64,000 nucleotides of DNA, taken from positions 62,001 through 126,000 of the forward strand of contig JBMNGN010000001.1 of assembly GCA_050949865.1 (NCBI GenBank). Direction: 5' to 3'. The notes under the pieces were generated by a model that saw nothing but the letters and a program-made list of their open reading frames with translations, made no database searches and was not told the origin of the DNA. A program made the position numbers and the translations under genes. Source of the stretch: JBMNGN01 sp050949865. Its GTDB lineage: Bacteria > Bacillota > Syntrophomonadia > Syntrophomonadales > Syntrophomonadaceae. This document shows positions 26,884 to 36,773 of this stretch, piece by piece. Positions within the stretch are counted from its first letter, which is position 1. Every line of letters begins with the position of its first letter.

Positions 26884-27096
26884 TTAAAACTCGTAAATGG
26901 TTAGTACCATTTCGTCCTTGTTCTTAGCCTTAGCCAATCCAAACATTATGTTTTTCTTCTTTAAGCTTTTGTTTAAAAAATCCACGATATAAATTATTTC
27001 TGGATTAGAAGGAAAATTTTTAACTGCGATTAATTCGAGTTTTCCCGGATCCTGCTGATAGTTCTCCCAATTCTCTTCCATTTTATCCTCTTCCAA
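26884..27096 (-). CDS. YpmA-like (DUF4264) protein
   Basis: A 70-residue cytoplasmic protein resembling B. subtilis YpmA: the pattern VDFLNKSLKKKNIMFGLAK followed by MVLTIYEF is characteristic. The TTG at 27096 is supported by AAAGGGGGA eight bases upstream; an ATG five codons later lacks one. The function is unknown. It is 15 bases upstream of lepB and probably in the same transcript. Confidence 0.7.
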   Translation of the reverse strand: MEEDKMEENWENYQQDPGKLELIAVKNFPSNPEIIYIVDFLNKSLKKKNIMFGLAKAKNKDEMVLTIYEF

Positions 27097-27212
27097 GATC
27101 TATCCCCCTTTAATGTTCTATTTTAGTTTACCCGATACTGCATTACAAGTTCATCTATTAAACCTTGAAATATAACCCCGCCCCGAATCAATCATTTTAA
27201 TCAATATAGATA

Positions 27213-30200
27213 CTAAACCGGCAAGGCCTGGTTGGAATTAAATTTGTATATATAAGCCTCCTTGACCTTATCGCCCAGTATGTTTTCTAAAGCGTTTTTA
27301 TATAATTTCATTTGGGTTTTGTAATTTTCCGGCACCCTTTCATGGTCACCCAGCAAATGCCCGGTCTTGTAATCTACCAGTACAATCTGTCCATCCTCAT
27401 AAAAATAGAGATCAATTATCCCCTGAAGCAGTAATCGCTCATTACATTTTACTAACCCATCAAATACTTCATTGGCCGGGCACAGGTAGTTGAACGGGAT
27501 TTCTCGATAAACCTTGTCAGCCCGGCATACCCTTTTCCCCAGATCAGATAAGCAAAAGTTTAAGATGTCTTTCTCATTTACGGTTTCAGCTGCCTCTCGG
27601 TCCAGCAGCCCTGCATTAACCATATTTTCTAGCTGGCTTTTAATATCGTAGGTACTGGTTGCTCGCTTGAAATCCAAATACTGCATCACAAAATGAATTA
27701 TACTTCCCTTTTCCGCCGCACTCAATCGTCTATTCTGAACCATAAACCTGGGCATTGTTACTATATTAGGCAAATTAGTCTGCAGATCAGTTAAGTGGGT
27801 TACCGCGATCTTAGATGGTACCTTGGTGGCTTCAGCAAAAGGATATTCCCAGCTTAACCTGGCAATTAATTCTGGATATTCATCAGATCGTTTCCCGGGT
27901 GTATAGTTTAGCAATTCCTCCTTGGAAAGCCTGCTAAATTCATCTGGATCTTTGTTTAGCCCGGAAGCGCATACTACATTAACCTGCCACTTTGAGTTAT
28001 CTGCCATTACTTGGTAATGATGCTGAAAACCATCAGCCAGTTCCCGCAGGCATTCCCCATCCTGGTGTCTCATAACCGCCGGGCCGATCCAGTCCAGGAA
28101 GTTTTTAGCTTTGACCAGATTATACACGGATAATGGTTTAGCCCATTTACTAACCTTACTGGCAATGTCCGGCACGGTCCCTACCAGTATTAGCTTTCCC
28201 TCAGCCCTGGTCATACCTACATAGAGAATGCGCATTTCCTCGGAAAGGCTTTCAATCCGTATCTGGTTTTTTATCACTCTCCTGGGTATAGTATCAATGT
28301 ACATCCTGGGTTCAGTATCAATATACCTGGCCCCCACACCCAAATCACGATGAAATAACAAAGGAGATGAAATATCACGGAAATTAAACTGCTTGCCTAA
28401 ACCAGCAATTATGACTACAGGGAACTCCAATCCTTTGCTCTTGTGAATACTCATCAATCTGACAGCATTATTATTTTCTCCCAAGTATTTGGGCAAACCC
28501 ATATCCACACGGTTATTTTCTATTTTTTCCATATATCTGATGAAATTGTATATGCCTTTTAGGGAAGTTTTTTGAAATTCCCGAGCTTTTTCACAGAACA
28601 TTCTCAAGTTGGCTTGCCGTTGGGCTCCTCCGGGCAGAGCATTAACTAGATAATAGAACCCGCTGTCTATTAGTATTTTCCATATTAACTCATCCAGGGG
28701 CATATATCGGCTTTGGTTTTTCCAAAGGCTAAGCTGTTCGATAAACCGGTTCAGCCTATGGGCCAATTCATCCTGGTTTTCCAGGCTGTATTTTTCTACC
28801 GCTTCGAAATATGAAGGGGTATCGGCCTTTATCCTGATCAGGGCCAAATCTTCAATACTAAAATGGAAAAGCGGGGATCTCATTATGCTTATAAGGGGGA
28901 TATCCTGCCTTTTATTACTGATTAATCTTAGAAGGTTCATTAGGATTTTAACCTCCACGGTGTCGAAATAGCCATTTGCTACGTCAGCATAGACAGGTAT
29001 TCCCTGGGATATAAGCTTTTCGGTAAATATATTGGCAGAATTACTCATCGTTCTTAATAATACAGTAATATCCCGGTATTCAATCTTCCGGCAGCACTGC
29101 CGTTTATGATCATAAATCGGCTGCCCCACCAGGTCCATAATCTTCCTGGCTACATATAGAGCTTCTTTTTCCGAATCCCCCCAATCATCATCAATGCTAT
29201 TGACCCGGTTATTATCCAGAATACACAATTCAATTGGAGAACTGTCAAAGGTTTTACCTGAGGGCGGCTTTAAGAAACAACTTTCATTATAGTCTATTTC
29301 CCCCAGGTTAGCCGACATAATCCTTTGGAAAAGAAAGTTTACACCGTTAAGAATCAAATCACAGCTGCGGAAATTGGTGTTGAGATCGATCCTGCGGTTT
29401 TTTTGACCCTGGCAGCTGGAAAATTCATGGTATTTCTTTATAAATATAGAAGGTTCGGCTAATCTGAACCGGTAAATGCTCTGTTTAACATCCCCAACCA
29501 TAAAAAGGTTATCCTGGCCTTTAATCATCGAGAGAATAGTATCCTGTACCGAATTGGTGTCCTGGTATTCATCTACAAAAATATACAAATACATCTGTTG
29601 GTATTCATTGGATGCTTCCGGATTCTCCAATACCGTTAAAGCATAGTGCTCAATATCATTAAAATCTACTATTCCTCTTTCCAGCTTCTTTTCCCGGTAG
29701 ACCTGTTCAAAACTGATTAGTATATGGACCAGGTAGTCCAGAACCGGGTAAAGGTAATTCATCTCCTTAACCATTACATCCGGCATCTTGGGTAAATAAT
29801 GGTTTTTAACCTGTTTGAGCAGCTCCTTGCCCTCATTTCTTAAATCCTGGACCCCTTTCTTTAGAGCTTCGTCTATTTCCTCATTAATACGGACTAACCT
29901 GGTATGCTGGGTTTGGGCCAACTGCTGGGCGAAATAAGTAAATCCCTTTTCCAGTGAGGCAATCAAATGATCGATTATATTAATATCCCGGTTAAGATTT
30001 ACCTGGTATTGCACAGGCCCCCCGGGCCTGCAGCATATGTCCATGGCTGTTTGAAACACTTCCCGGGCGGCCAATAATTGGGTGCTAATCTGGTTTTTCA
30101 TGGCCTGGGCCCAGGATGATGATTCGAAACCGTCCGGATCAAGCGAATATTCTTTTACTTTCGCCTTGAGCCAGCTAAAGGGATAAGGCTTGCTTTGAAT

Positions 30201-30746
30201 AAAGTCATACATCTCCATCACCAATTCCTGCAATGGGGTATCATCCCTTTTATTGCAAAACATTTCAACCAGGCTCAGGAAAAACGGTTCAGCTTTCCGG
30301 TATTCAGCCTCGAAAACCTCTAAAACCGATTCAGACTTGAGCAGCTGAACTTCTGCCATATCCCCAATCCGGTAACCGGGATCAATCCCCAAAAGGTGAA
30401 AATGTTTTCTGACCACCTCATTACAAAATGAGTGCAGGGTGCAAATGAATGCACGATTCATTAGCTTTAATTGCCTGCGCAGATATTCAGTGTTTTCACC
30501 GTTTTGGTTCAATTCCGCCATAATGGCTTGATGAATCCTCTCCTTCATTTCTCCTGCTGCGGCATTAGTAAAAGTAACTACCAGAATCCGGTCGATATCT
30601 ATTTTGTCCTTTATAACCAGATCGATTATGCGCTGTACCAATACCGCGGTTTTACCCGATCCTGCTCCTGCTGACACCAGCAGGTTGCAGCCCCTCAATC
30701 CGATGACCTCAATCTGTTCGTCAGTCCATTTCATTCCCTGTTTCAT
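27213..30746 (-). CDS. addA: AddA, helicase-nuclease subunit of the AddAB complex
   Basis: AddAB processes double-strand breaks for RecA-dependent repair. This 1177-residue subunit begins with the UvrD-type Walker A SAGAGSGKTAVLVQRI, followed by VVTFTNAAAGEMKERI and Walker B FVDEYQDTNSVQD. QSIYRFR and the motif region MSIHKSKGLEFPVV come later. The C-terminal nuclease domain keeps LLQGIIDLYF and VLVDYKTGH. It is translationally coupled to addB: its ATG and the addB TGA overlap as ATGA. Confidence 0.97.
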   Translation of the reverse strand: MKQGMKWTDEQIEVIGLRGCNLLVSAGAGSGKTAVLVQRIIDLVIKDKIDIDRILVVTFTNAAAGEMKERIHQAIMAELNQNGENTEYLRRQLKLMNRAFICTLHSFCNEVVRKHFHLLGIDPGYRIGDMAEVQLLKSESVLEVFEAEYRKAEPFFLSLVEMFCNKRDDTPLQELVMEMYDFIQSKPYPFSWLKAKVKEYSLDPDGFESSSWAQAMKNQISTQLLAAREVFQTAMDICCRPGGPVQYQVNLNRDINIIDHLIASLEKGFTYFAQQLAQTQHTRLVRINEEIDEALKKGVQDLRNEGKELLKQVKNHYLPKMPDVMVKEMNYLYPVLDYLVHILISFEQVYREKKLERGIVDFNDIEHYALTVLENPEASNEYQQMYLYIFVDEYQDTNSVQDTILSMIKGQDNLFMVGDVKQSIYRFRLAEPSIFIKKYHEFSSCQGQKNRRIDLNTNFRSCDLILNGVNFLFQRIMSANLGEIDYNESCFLKPPSGKTFDSSPIELCILDNNRVNSIDDDWGDSEKEALYVARKIMDLVGQPIYDHKRQCCRKIEYRDITVLLRTMSNSANIFTEKLISQGIPVYADVANGYFDTVEVKILMNLLRLISNKRQDIPLISIMRSPLFHFSIEDLALIRIKADTPSYFEAVEKYSLENQDELAHRLNRFIEQLSLWKNQSRYMPLDELIWKILIDSGFYYLVNALPGGAQRQANLRMFCEKAREFQKTSLKGIYNFIRYMEKIENNRVDMGLPKYLGENNNAVRLMSIHKSKGLEFPVVIIAGLGKQFNFRDISSPLLFHRDLGVGARYIDTEPRMYIDTIPRRVIKNQIRIESLSEEMRILYVGMTRAEGKLILVGTVPDIASKVSKWAKPLSVYNLVKAKNFLDWIGPAVMRHQDGECLRELADGFQHHYQVMADNSKWQVNVVCASGLNKDPDEFSRLSKEELLNYTPGKRSDEYPELIARLSWEYPFAEATKVPSKIAVTHLTDLQTNLPNIVTMPRFMVQNRRLSAAEKGSIIHFVMQYLDFKRATSTYDIKSQLENMVNAGLLDREAAETVNEKDILNFCLSDLGKRVCRADKVYREIPFNYLCPANEVFDGLVKCNERLLLQGIIDLYFYEDGQIVLVDYKTGHLLGDHERVPENYKTQMKLYKNALENILGDKVKEAYIYKFNSNQALPV

Positions 30747-33700
30747 CCCCTGTCACCTTCCCCAATCTCTGCGCCAATCCTGGCAATAGTGTCCTGTTTA
30801 TTTAAGGTTCGTATGGTTTTATAATGATTGTCTTCAAACTGAGGATCAAACTGGCAAATAGAACCATATGAACAGTAAAGGCACTGTTTTATGTTATCTA
30901 TTTTTACCGGCTCGATGCGGGTACTTCCGCTTAGAATTTCCCGGCACATGGTTTTAGCCCTTAATTCCACCAGTTTTAAAAGATTATAAAACTCCCCTTC
31001 TTTGATGATCGAGGAATAGGAGTAAAAATCCCCTTTCTGGCTGAGACCAACAGGTATTATAGAGGAATGCCCCTGGATATTCATATCCATCCCGCGAATG
31101 ACTTCCAGGTTATCTACTGCTAAACCATTCATTTTTATTTTGGTATCCGGGGCAAATTCAGCCGTCTTTAGTTCTTCACCCAAAATCGGGTCTTCAATCT
31201 TAAAATAAAATACCCCTCCGGGAAGCAGTTTTTTCTTAGGGGCTATCTTAGTGCTGCCCAGAATGGCTCTAAGATAGATGAGCAACTGCATATCCAGGCC
31301 AAAATAAATATTCGATAGACTAAATTTTTTATTACCGGATTTATAATCAATTATTTTGACATAAGCCTTATCATCTGATTCAAGAATATCGATCCGATCT
31401 ATTCTTCCTTCGATATAAGCCACCTGCCCGTCGTTGAGGACTATTTCAATGGGAGGAACAATACTTCCCTGCCTAAAGGGCAGTTCATGGCCAACCGGAA
31501 TAAATCTTCCCTGTTTTAAATGCTCGGTAAGTACCTGAAGCGCCTTCTGGCTTATTCTTTTCAGCCGCTGGCCCAGGTACCGGTTCCGGTAGGAACTGAG
31601 TAAAACCCCGTTCCCAAACGAAGGTATGAGTTCCTCCATCATGCGGTTTACCAATTGTTCGCAGTCATCAGGGGTTGCTTGTTCCCATGGACATCCGGAA
31701 TCGTCAAGCATTTTACTAAAAGCCAGGATAGAATTGTGCAGGAATTCCCCCATATCGGGTGCATTGACCTCATAAAGCTTCTGTTCTTCAGGTTTCAGTC
31801 CATATTTTATATAATGGGAGAAAGGACAACCAGCATAAGTTTCCAGCCTTGAGGCACTAATGACCAGCGGTGCATCATACAATTTTTCGGCATAATCTGA
31901 CCGAAGGCGTTTTTGCTGATTCTGGTAAAATAATCCCTCAATTACTATTTCTAATTGTTTTCTCCAATAATCCTGGGAACGATACCAATCGTAAATATCC
32001 CACCAGAAATCTTCTATATTGTTGCCATCACAACGCAGCCGCAGTCTTTCTATTAGTACTCTGTAAGTACTGCTGGGAGTTGATACCAGGTTCAACTCAT
32101 TAAGACGATTGGGCACTATATCAGTCTCAATCTTAATCCCGGGGAATAACTGAGTAAAGCGATCGATTAAGAGAGAAGGACGTAAGGCTTTTCCGTCACT
32201 ATCAACCAGGGAATAGGATACGTATAATATATCAGTCGGTTTGGCCAGGATATTATATATGGAAAAATTCTCTTCTATTGATTTCATCTCCCAGTTTGGC
32301 CATATTTCCGAGCCATTGGTGTTAATGATTTGGATCTCTTCCTCTGATAGTAGAATCTCATTGTTTCTGGCCGAGGGAATTATGCCATCATTTACTCCAA
32401 CCATCAGGAGAGCTCTAATATTATGGCTTTTTGAACGCTCAATATTGCCTACCAAAACCTGATCGATGGTGGTAGGTATAACCCCAATTTCTGCTGAAGA
32501 CAATCCTGCTTCCACGACTTTTAGATAATCTTTCAAACTCATTTCCTGATCACCGAGTATTTCCACCAACTGATCAAATAAATCCATTAATATGTTCCAT
32601 AGCTGGGCGTTCTCCATAACCAGGTCATATAATCCCTGGTTGTGCAGCTCCTGTATCCATTCCCCGCACTTTTGCGGCACCTCCAGCTTCTGGAGATACT
32701 CATACAACGCCCTGGTAAAATCACCTGCTGTTTTTCCGCTCCGTAACCTTGTCTCCAGGGTTAATAAAGGCTCGATCAGGATTTGCCGGCAACCGTTCAT
32801 ATCACTTAGTAACAATTCATCACCCTGGTTAAAATCAGTTTTCCACTTTTCTCCTCTGATCCCGTATCTAAAGACATAATTTTCTAGTCTTTCGGCATCT
32901 TTATCTCTTAAATCAATAAACCCGGTTTTAATTAACCTCAATACCGGTTCAATCTCGAACCCGCTTTCTATCACTTCTAGTGATGATAACACTATTTCTA
33001 CTATGGGATTGCCCGATAAGCTCCTTTTGCGATCCATAAAAAAAGGAATACCGCATGCTTGAAGCTCCCTGCGGATAAGACTGCCATAAGTATCCAGATC
33101 GTGGCAGATAATTGCAATCTCCTTCCATCTCAATCCCAGTTCCCTTGCTAAGGCTAGGACTTTTATAGCCATGTTTTGAATTTCCTGGTTTAGGTTGGCA
33201 GCGGCAAAAATTTGAATATTACTGGCCTCTTTAGGATATTGCTGATATGGATAAGCATACACCTGCTCCTCCAGGAATAAGAGCTCCTGGCTGCGGTGCC
33301 TGTGGTTTGGTTTCTCGATCCTGATAACCTCTGGTTTGATTCCCCTGTTTAAAGCGGATTGATAAAAACAATCAAAATACCTTTTTGATAAAGAAAACAA
33401 ATCATGATCATTCCCTTTAACCGGATCCATTGTAATACTTATGCCGACTTCGGCTATATCCATTAACTGCTCAATCAGTTTTATAGTCTGGGCAGAAAAA
33501 GAAGAAAAATGGTCTATCCATATCTCTGCTGCATTTAACAGTTTAGAACGGCTGAGGCTGTCGATTAACAGGTTAATATAATCATCGGAATCAATATATT
33601 TCCCGGATAAAAGACGATTAAAATTATCATATATTAGGGCAATATCATGCAGCTTACATTGTATGGTGGGTTTATCGCTGAATTTATCCAGCATTTTTTT

Positions 33701-34111
33701 TAGATCAGCAGGAGAAATACACTGTTGTTTTAGACCTGATATCATTTTGTTTATTTCAGCAATAAATCCACTTTGCCTGGTGCAATCTCTATATATCAAC
33801 AGCTCAGAATTACTTTCCTGAATGGCCCTCCTGATTATCATATTCTTGCCATAATCATTTAAAATCGTTGATTTCAACCCACCTAATTCATTTAAGATCC
33901 TTTGACCCAACCGATTAAAACTTAAGACCTCCAGCTGCATTATTCCCGGTAGGTTTAAGCTCTCCATTAAATCTCTTTCCGCCTGCAGGGTAAACTGTTC
34001 CGGGACTAGCAGTATTACTTTTCTGCTCCCTTTTTGCAGGCTTTGCCTGATTTGTTTCATAATATAGGAGGTCTTGCCACTGCCAGCTCTTCCGATTATC
34101 AATCTGACCAT
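30743..34111 (-). CDS. addB: AddB, nuclease subunit of the AddAB complex
   Basis: The partner subunit has 1122 residues. It has an N-terminal Walker A (IIGRAGSGKTSY) followed by VPEQFTLQAERDLM, a typical AddB block. The C-terminal nuclease contains EGRIDRIDI and IIDYKSGNKKF. The iron-sulfur cluster ligands are one Cys in AGCPFSHYI and three in CLYCSYGSIC. All are present, so both AddAB nucleases should be active. It is the first gene of the addBA operon. Confidence 0.97.
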   Translation of the reverse strand: MVRLIIGRAGSGKTSYIMKQIRQSLQKGSRKVILLVPEQFTLQAERDLMESLNLPGIMQLEVLSFNRLGQRILNELGGLKSTILNDYGKNMIIRRAIQESNSELLIYRDCTRQSGFIAEINKMISGLKQQCISPADLKKMLDKFSDKPTIQCKLHDIALIYDNFNRLLSGKYIDSDDYINLLIDSLSRSKLLNAAEIWIDHFSSFSAQTIKLIEQLMDIAEVGISITMDPVKGNDHDLFSLSKRYFDCFYQSALNRGIKPEVIRIEKPNHRHRSQELLFLEEQVYAYPYQQYPKEASNIQIFAAANLNQEIQNMAIKVLALARELGLRWKEIAIICHDLDTYGSLIRRELQACGIPFFMDRKRSLSGNPIVEIVLSSLEVIESGFEIEPVLRLIKTGFIDLRDKDAERLENYVFRYGIRGEKWKTDFNQGDELLLSDMNGCRQILIEPLLTLETRLRSGKTAGDFTRALYEYLQKLEVPQKCGEWIQELHNQGLYDLVMENAQLWNILMDLFDQLVEILGDQEMSLKDYLKVVEAGLSSAEIGVIPTTIDQVLVGNIERSKSHNIRALLMVGVNDGIIPSARNNEILLSEEEIQIINTNGSEIWPNWEMKSIEENFSIYNILAKPTDILYVSYSLVDSDGKALRPSLLIDRFTQLFPGIKIETDIVPNRLNELNLVSTPSSTYRVLIERLRLRCDGNNIEDFWWDIYDWYRSQDYWRKQLEIVIEGLFYQNQQKRLRSDYAEKLYDAPLVISASRLETYAGCPFSHYIKYGLKPEEQKLYEVNAPDMGEFLHNSILAFSKMLDDSGCPWEQATPDDCEQLVNRMMEELIPSFGNGVLLSSYRNRYLGQRLKRISQKALQVLTEHLKQGRFIPVGHELPFRQGSIVPPIEIVLNDGQVAYIEGRIDRIDILESDDKAYVKIIDYKSGNKKFSLSNIYFGLDMQLLIYLRAILGSTKIAPKKKLLPGGVFYFKIEDPILGEELKTAEFAPDTKIKMNGLAVDNLEVIRGMDMNIQGHSSIIPVGLSQKGDFYSYSSIIKEGEFYNLLKLVELRAKTMCREILSGSTRIEPVKIDNIKQCLYCSYGSICQFDPQFEDNHYKTIRTLNKQDTIARIGAEIGEGDRG

Positions 34112-34285
34112 AATCAGCCCTCCCCCCTCACGGAATTACTTATTCTAGTTTTCCATTGCCTGCCCGATTTTTCAAGTAAAATATAGAATAGATGTTTAAT
34201 GATTGGTATAGAGCTATCTATTTAATTTCCTTCGCCAATTATCTATAATGTATCTGGAATAATTTTATAGCAGGGAGAGAAGTGA

Positions 34286-34528
34286 GTGAAGACGGGTCTA
34301 CTACTAGCAGGCATTGGTATGATAATGTTCCTCTATTCATTGATCGCATATAAGAGAGCCCACAAAAAATATGGCAGTTTAAAAGGAGAGGATCCGGTCA
34401 GCTATTACTTGGACCTAGCGCTTGAATTGTTTCCACTCCCGTTCTGGAGTGCTATTGGAGGAGTATTTTTATTTATATCGGGCTTAATAACTATACTGGT
34501 TTGTTATGTTTATCAATTAGTCCATTAG
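34286..34528 (+). CDS. Small two-helix membrane protein
   Basis: An unrecognised 80-residue protein with two transmembrane segments (about 3-22 and 53-77) and a basic-charged middle (KRAHKKYGSLKGED). The GTG start has GGGAG eight bases upstream. It is divergent from addB and its 3' end overlaps that of the YdcZ gene by 12 bases. Confidence 0.65.
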   Translation: MKTGLLLAGIGMIMFLYSLIAYKRAHKKYGSLKGEDPVSYYLDLALELFPLPFWSAIGGVFLFISGLITILVCYVYQLVH

Positions 34529-34972
34529 GAGGATATGGGCTCCAATGGCTAGAAATAATATCCCCAGCAAATCCAGGTATTGAAACCCGCATCTTTTCAT
34601 GCCAAACGCTCCCAGGCTGTCGATTAAAACCGCCGTAGAAATCTGGGCAACAATTATTGCGGTTGTTGCGTTGCCTACACCTACTTTCGGAATTGTGCGC
34701 ACCACTATATATATTATTATCACATTAAGCAAGCCGCCAAGAAAGGCATACCAGGGGACACTGGTTAATTTGCCGAAATTGTCAAATCCGATTCCGAAAA
34801 GCACTATGATTGCCAACACGGTTATAGTACCAATAATATGTACTATTAATGTAGATTCCCAAACCCCGATTATCTTTCCCATTGCTGCATTAAATGTGCC
34901 CTGCAGAGCCATCGCTGCTCCAGATATGGCAGCAATAGCAATAAATATCCACTTAATCACCTTAGATTTCAC
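34517..34972 (-). CDS. DMT-superfamily YdcZ-type membrane protein
   Basis: A 151-residue protein with five hydrophobic segments, matching the DMT_YdcZ family (half-size EamA-like transporters). Features are ALQGTFNAAMGK in TM1, ESTLIVHIIGT, VPWYAFLGGLLNV and GNATTAIIVAQISTAVLIDSLG. Such half-transporters often work as pairs, but no second copy is adjacent. The substrate is unknown. Confidence 0.85.
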   Translation of the reverse strand: MKSKVIKWIFIAIAAISGAAMALQGTFNAAMGKIIGVWESTLIVHIIGTITVLAIIVLFGIGFDNFGKLTSVPWYAFLGGLLNVIIIYIVVRTIPKVGVGNATTAIIVAQISTAVLIDSLGAFGMKRCGFQYLDLLGILFLAIGAHILLMD

Positions 34973-35021
34973 CTTTCATGCATTTCTGCTTATTTTCCGA
35001 TATTTTTGAGGTTTTTATACT

Positions 35022-35128
35022 ATGGCTATTATTGTTTTAGGTTTTACTGCATAACTGACACTGCTGCAGGTATTTATCATTACTGTAGATATCATGGCTA
35101 TTATTGTTTTAGGTTATTACTGCATAAC
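35022..35128. repeat. Imperfect direct repeat of ~35 bp
   Basis: The copies at 35022-35055 and 35094-35128 share atggctattattgtttt, aggtt and ttactgcataac, differing by one inserted base, and begin 72 bases apart. They lie in the non-coding gap between the ZIP and YdcZ genes. Confidence 0.8.
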
Positions 35129-35186
35129 CATACAGAACCGGGCCTTTTTAGAAATCCTCTTCCTGCCAATTATGCTTATATTAATT

Positions 35187-35897
35187 TTACAAATAGGTAG
35201 CGGTAATTATAATCATCATCCCCAGCCAAAATCCTATCCAACGGCTTCGTTTGCCTTTTAATCCTGCCTCCGGCCACAATTGGAACATGACCAGGTAGAC
35301 CATAATACCGGAGGCTAACCCTAGTAGAAGCGGAAGCAGCTGGGGAAGGCTCAAAACAGTTATTTGGCCAATAATAGTGCCGATTGGGGTTATCAAACCG
35401 ATTAACAGGGTTTGAAATACAATACGAATGCGATTCAATCCCCCCATGATTAGGGGGGCGGCAATAGCCATGCCTTCCGGTATATTGTGAATTCCGATCC
35501 CTAAGGCAATTACAATTCCAGTGCGGCCTTTAAGCTCATTTCCAAGAGCAATAGCCATTCCCTCGGGGAGATCATGCAGCGCTATCCCCAGCATGATAAG
35601 GTAACCCAATCCAATTAAAGTGTCCTTTTTAGCTCGGTTTCTTAAAATTACAGCATTAAAAGACCATAGCAAAAGGAATCCCAGGCAGAATCCGGCTAAT
35701 GCTTTTTTATAGCCATAAAAAAGCAAGGCGGAGGGCAGCATATCAAATGCCGTCACTGCAATCATGACCCCGGATGCCAGACCTAGAAAAATAGCGAGAC
35801 TCCGGTTGGTCCATTCCCTTTTAAAAAACAACAGGGCTGCGCCCAGGGTAGTACAAAACCCGGCAGCACAACTTATGTACAAGAGGTTTTCAGTCAT
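35187..35897 (-). CDS. ZIP-family metal transporter
   Basis: An integral membrane protein of about 236 residues with the signature helices of ZIP permeases: ALHDLPEGMAIALGNE in TM4 and GIGIHNIPEGMAIAAP in TM5, which provide the metal-binding His and Glu residues. It probably imports Zn2+ or Fe2+. The ATG at 35897 follows GGTGGGCGGG; an upstream in-frame GTG lies inside that region. No Fur- or Zur-box could be identified. Confidence 0.9.
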   Translation of the reverse strand: MTENLLYISCAAGFCTTLGAALLFFKREWTNRSLAIFLGLASGVMIAVTAFDMLPSALLFYGYKKALAGFCLGFLLLWSFNAVILRNRAKKDTLIGLGYLIMLGIALHDLPEGMAIALGNELKGRTGIVIALGIGIHNIPEGMAIAAPLIMGGLNRIRIVFQTLLIGLITPIGTIIGQITVLSLPQLLPLLLGLASGIMVYLVMFQLWPEAGLKGKRSRWIGFWLGMMIIITATYL

Positions 35898-36096
35898 AAA
35901 CCCGCCCACCGTTCCTGGTGCTATTAGGTGCTATTTATATTTATAGTCTATGACCGGATCCGATTATATAGATTAGAGAATTATGAAAATATTGGGATAA
36001 TATATGGAGGTTAACTGATATAGCGGGAAATATCACCAAAAAGGATGCATAAATAGCATGGTTGTATCATACTTTCAAACAAAGGGAGGTGTTAAT

Positions 36097-36474
36097 ATGT
36101 TTAAAAAGATATCAATAGAAATCAGAGGTATATTACGGATATTAATCCTTTCAGCCGTATTATGCCTCCTGTCTGCTGCCATAATTTACTTTACCGGTTT
36201 AAGTGAATACCTTATGGCTCCATTAAGTAAGATTATACTGGTTGTTTCTGTCTTCTACGGATCTTGTTATATTAGTAAATCCTATGGTACCCGAGGTCTG
36301 GTTCGCGGAATAACCACCGGCTTAATATTCTTTATCCTGCTCACCATAGCCACCCTGGCTTTTAGCGCCAGCAATATGAACATCAGGGATTCACTGGTTA
36401 CCCTTATATCCTTAATAATTGCCGGTTCATTAGGTGGTATTCTCGGTATAGGTTTAAACGACACTTCGGCTTAA
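36097..36474 (+). CDS. TIGR04086-type membrane protein
   Basis: A small integral membrane protein of 125 residues with four hydrophobic helices. It begins with a charged segment (MFKKISIEIRGILR) and ends GGILGIGLN, matching the TIGR04086 or DUF3792 family of Firmicutes, of unknown function. The ATG is six bases after AGGGAGGT. An upstream in-frame ATG at 36058 has no ribosome binding site. Confidence 0.75.
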   Translation: MFKKISIEIRGILRILILSAVLCLLSAAIIYFTGLSEYLMAPLSKIILVVSVFYGSCYISKSYGTRGLVRGITTGLIFFILLTIATLAFSASNMNIRDSLVTLISLIIAGSLGGILGIGLNDTSA

Positions 36475-36603
36475 AACCTGGTATGAGGAAAACTTTTTAT
36501 TATCAACGATTTAAAAATGGGATACAGATAATCTGATTCCCACTCCGATCTTCAGGTTGTGGAATAACCATCCTCCCTGCCTTTTTTGAGGTGAAATATT
36601 AAT

Positions 36604-36630
36604 AAGGAGTAGACAGCCTACTCCTTTTCA
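36604..36630 (+). terminator. Candidate terminator hairpin
   Basis: AAGGAGTA (36604-36611) and TACTCCTT (36619-36626) form an 8-bp stem with a seven-base loop, followed by a short TTC. It lies about 130 bases after the TIGR04086 gene. Confidence 0.45.
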
Positions 36631-36773
36631 CTATCCCCATATCTTCCTCAGAATATTTCTTAGGAAACCCGGAATACGGATATAATATATGCGCATAATA
36701 ACATAATCCTCCCCAAATCTTTCATCCTAATATATTCTATTTATATATACTCGAAAAGGTTCCCCAAAAATGA

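Noticed and set aside
35006..35200. 64-codon frame with a repeated YYCFR pattern
   Set aside because: The repetition comes from the 35-bp direct repeat, and no ribosome binding site precedes it.
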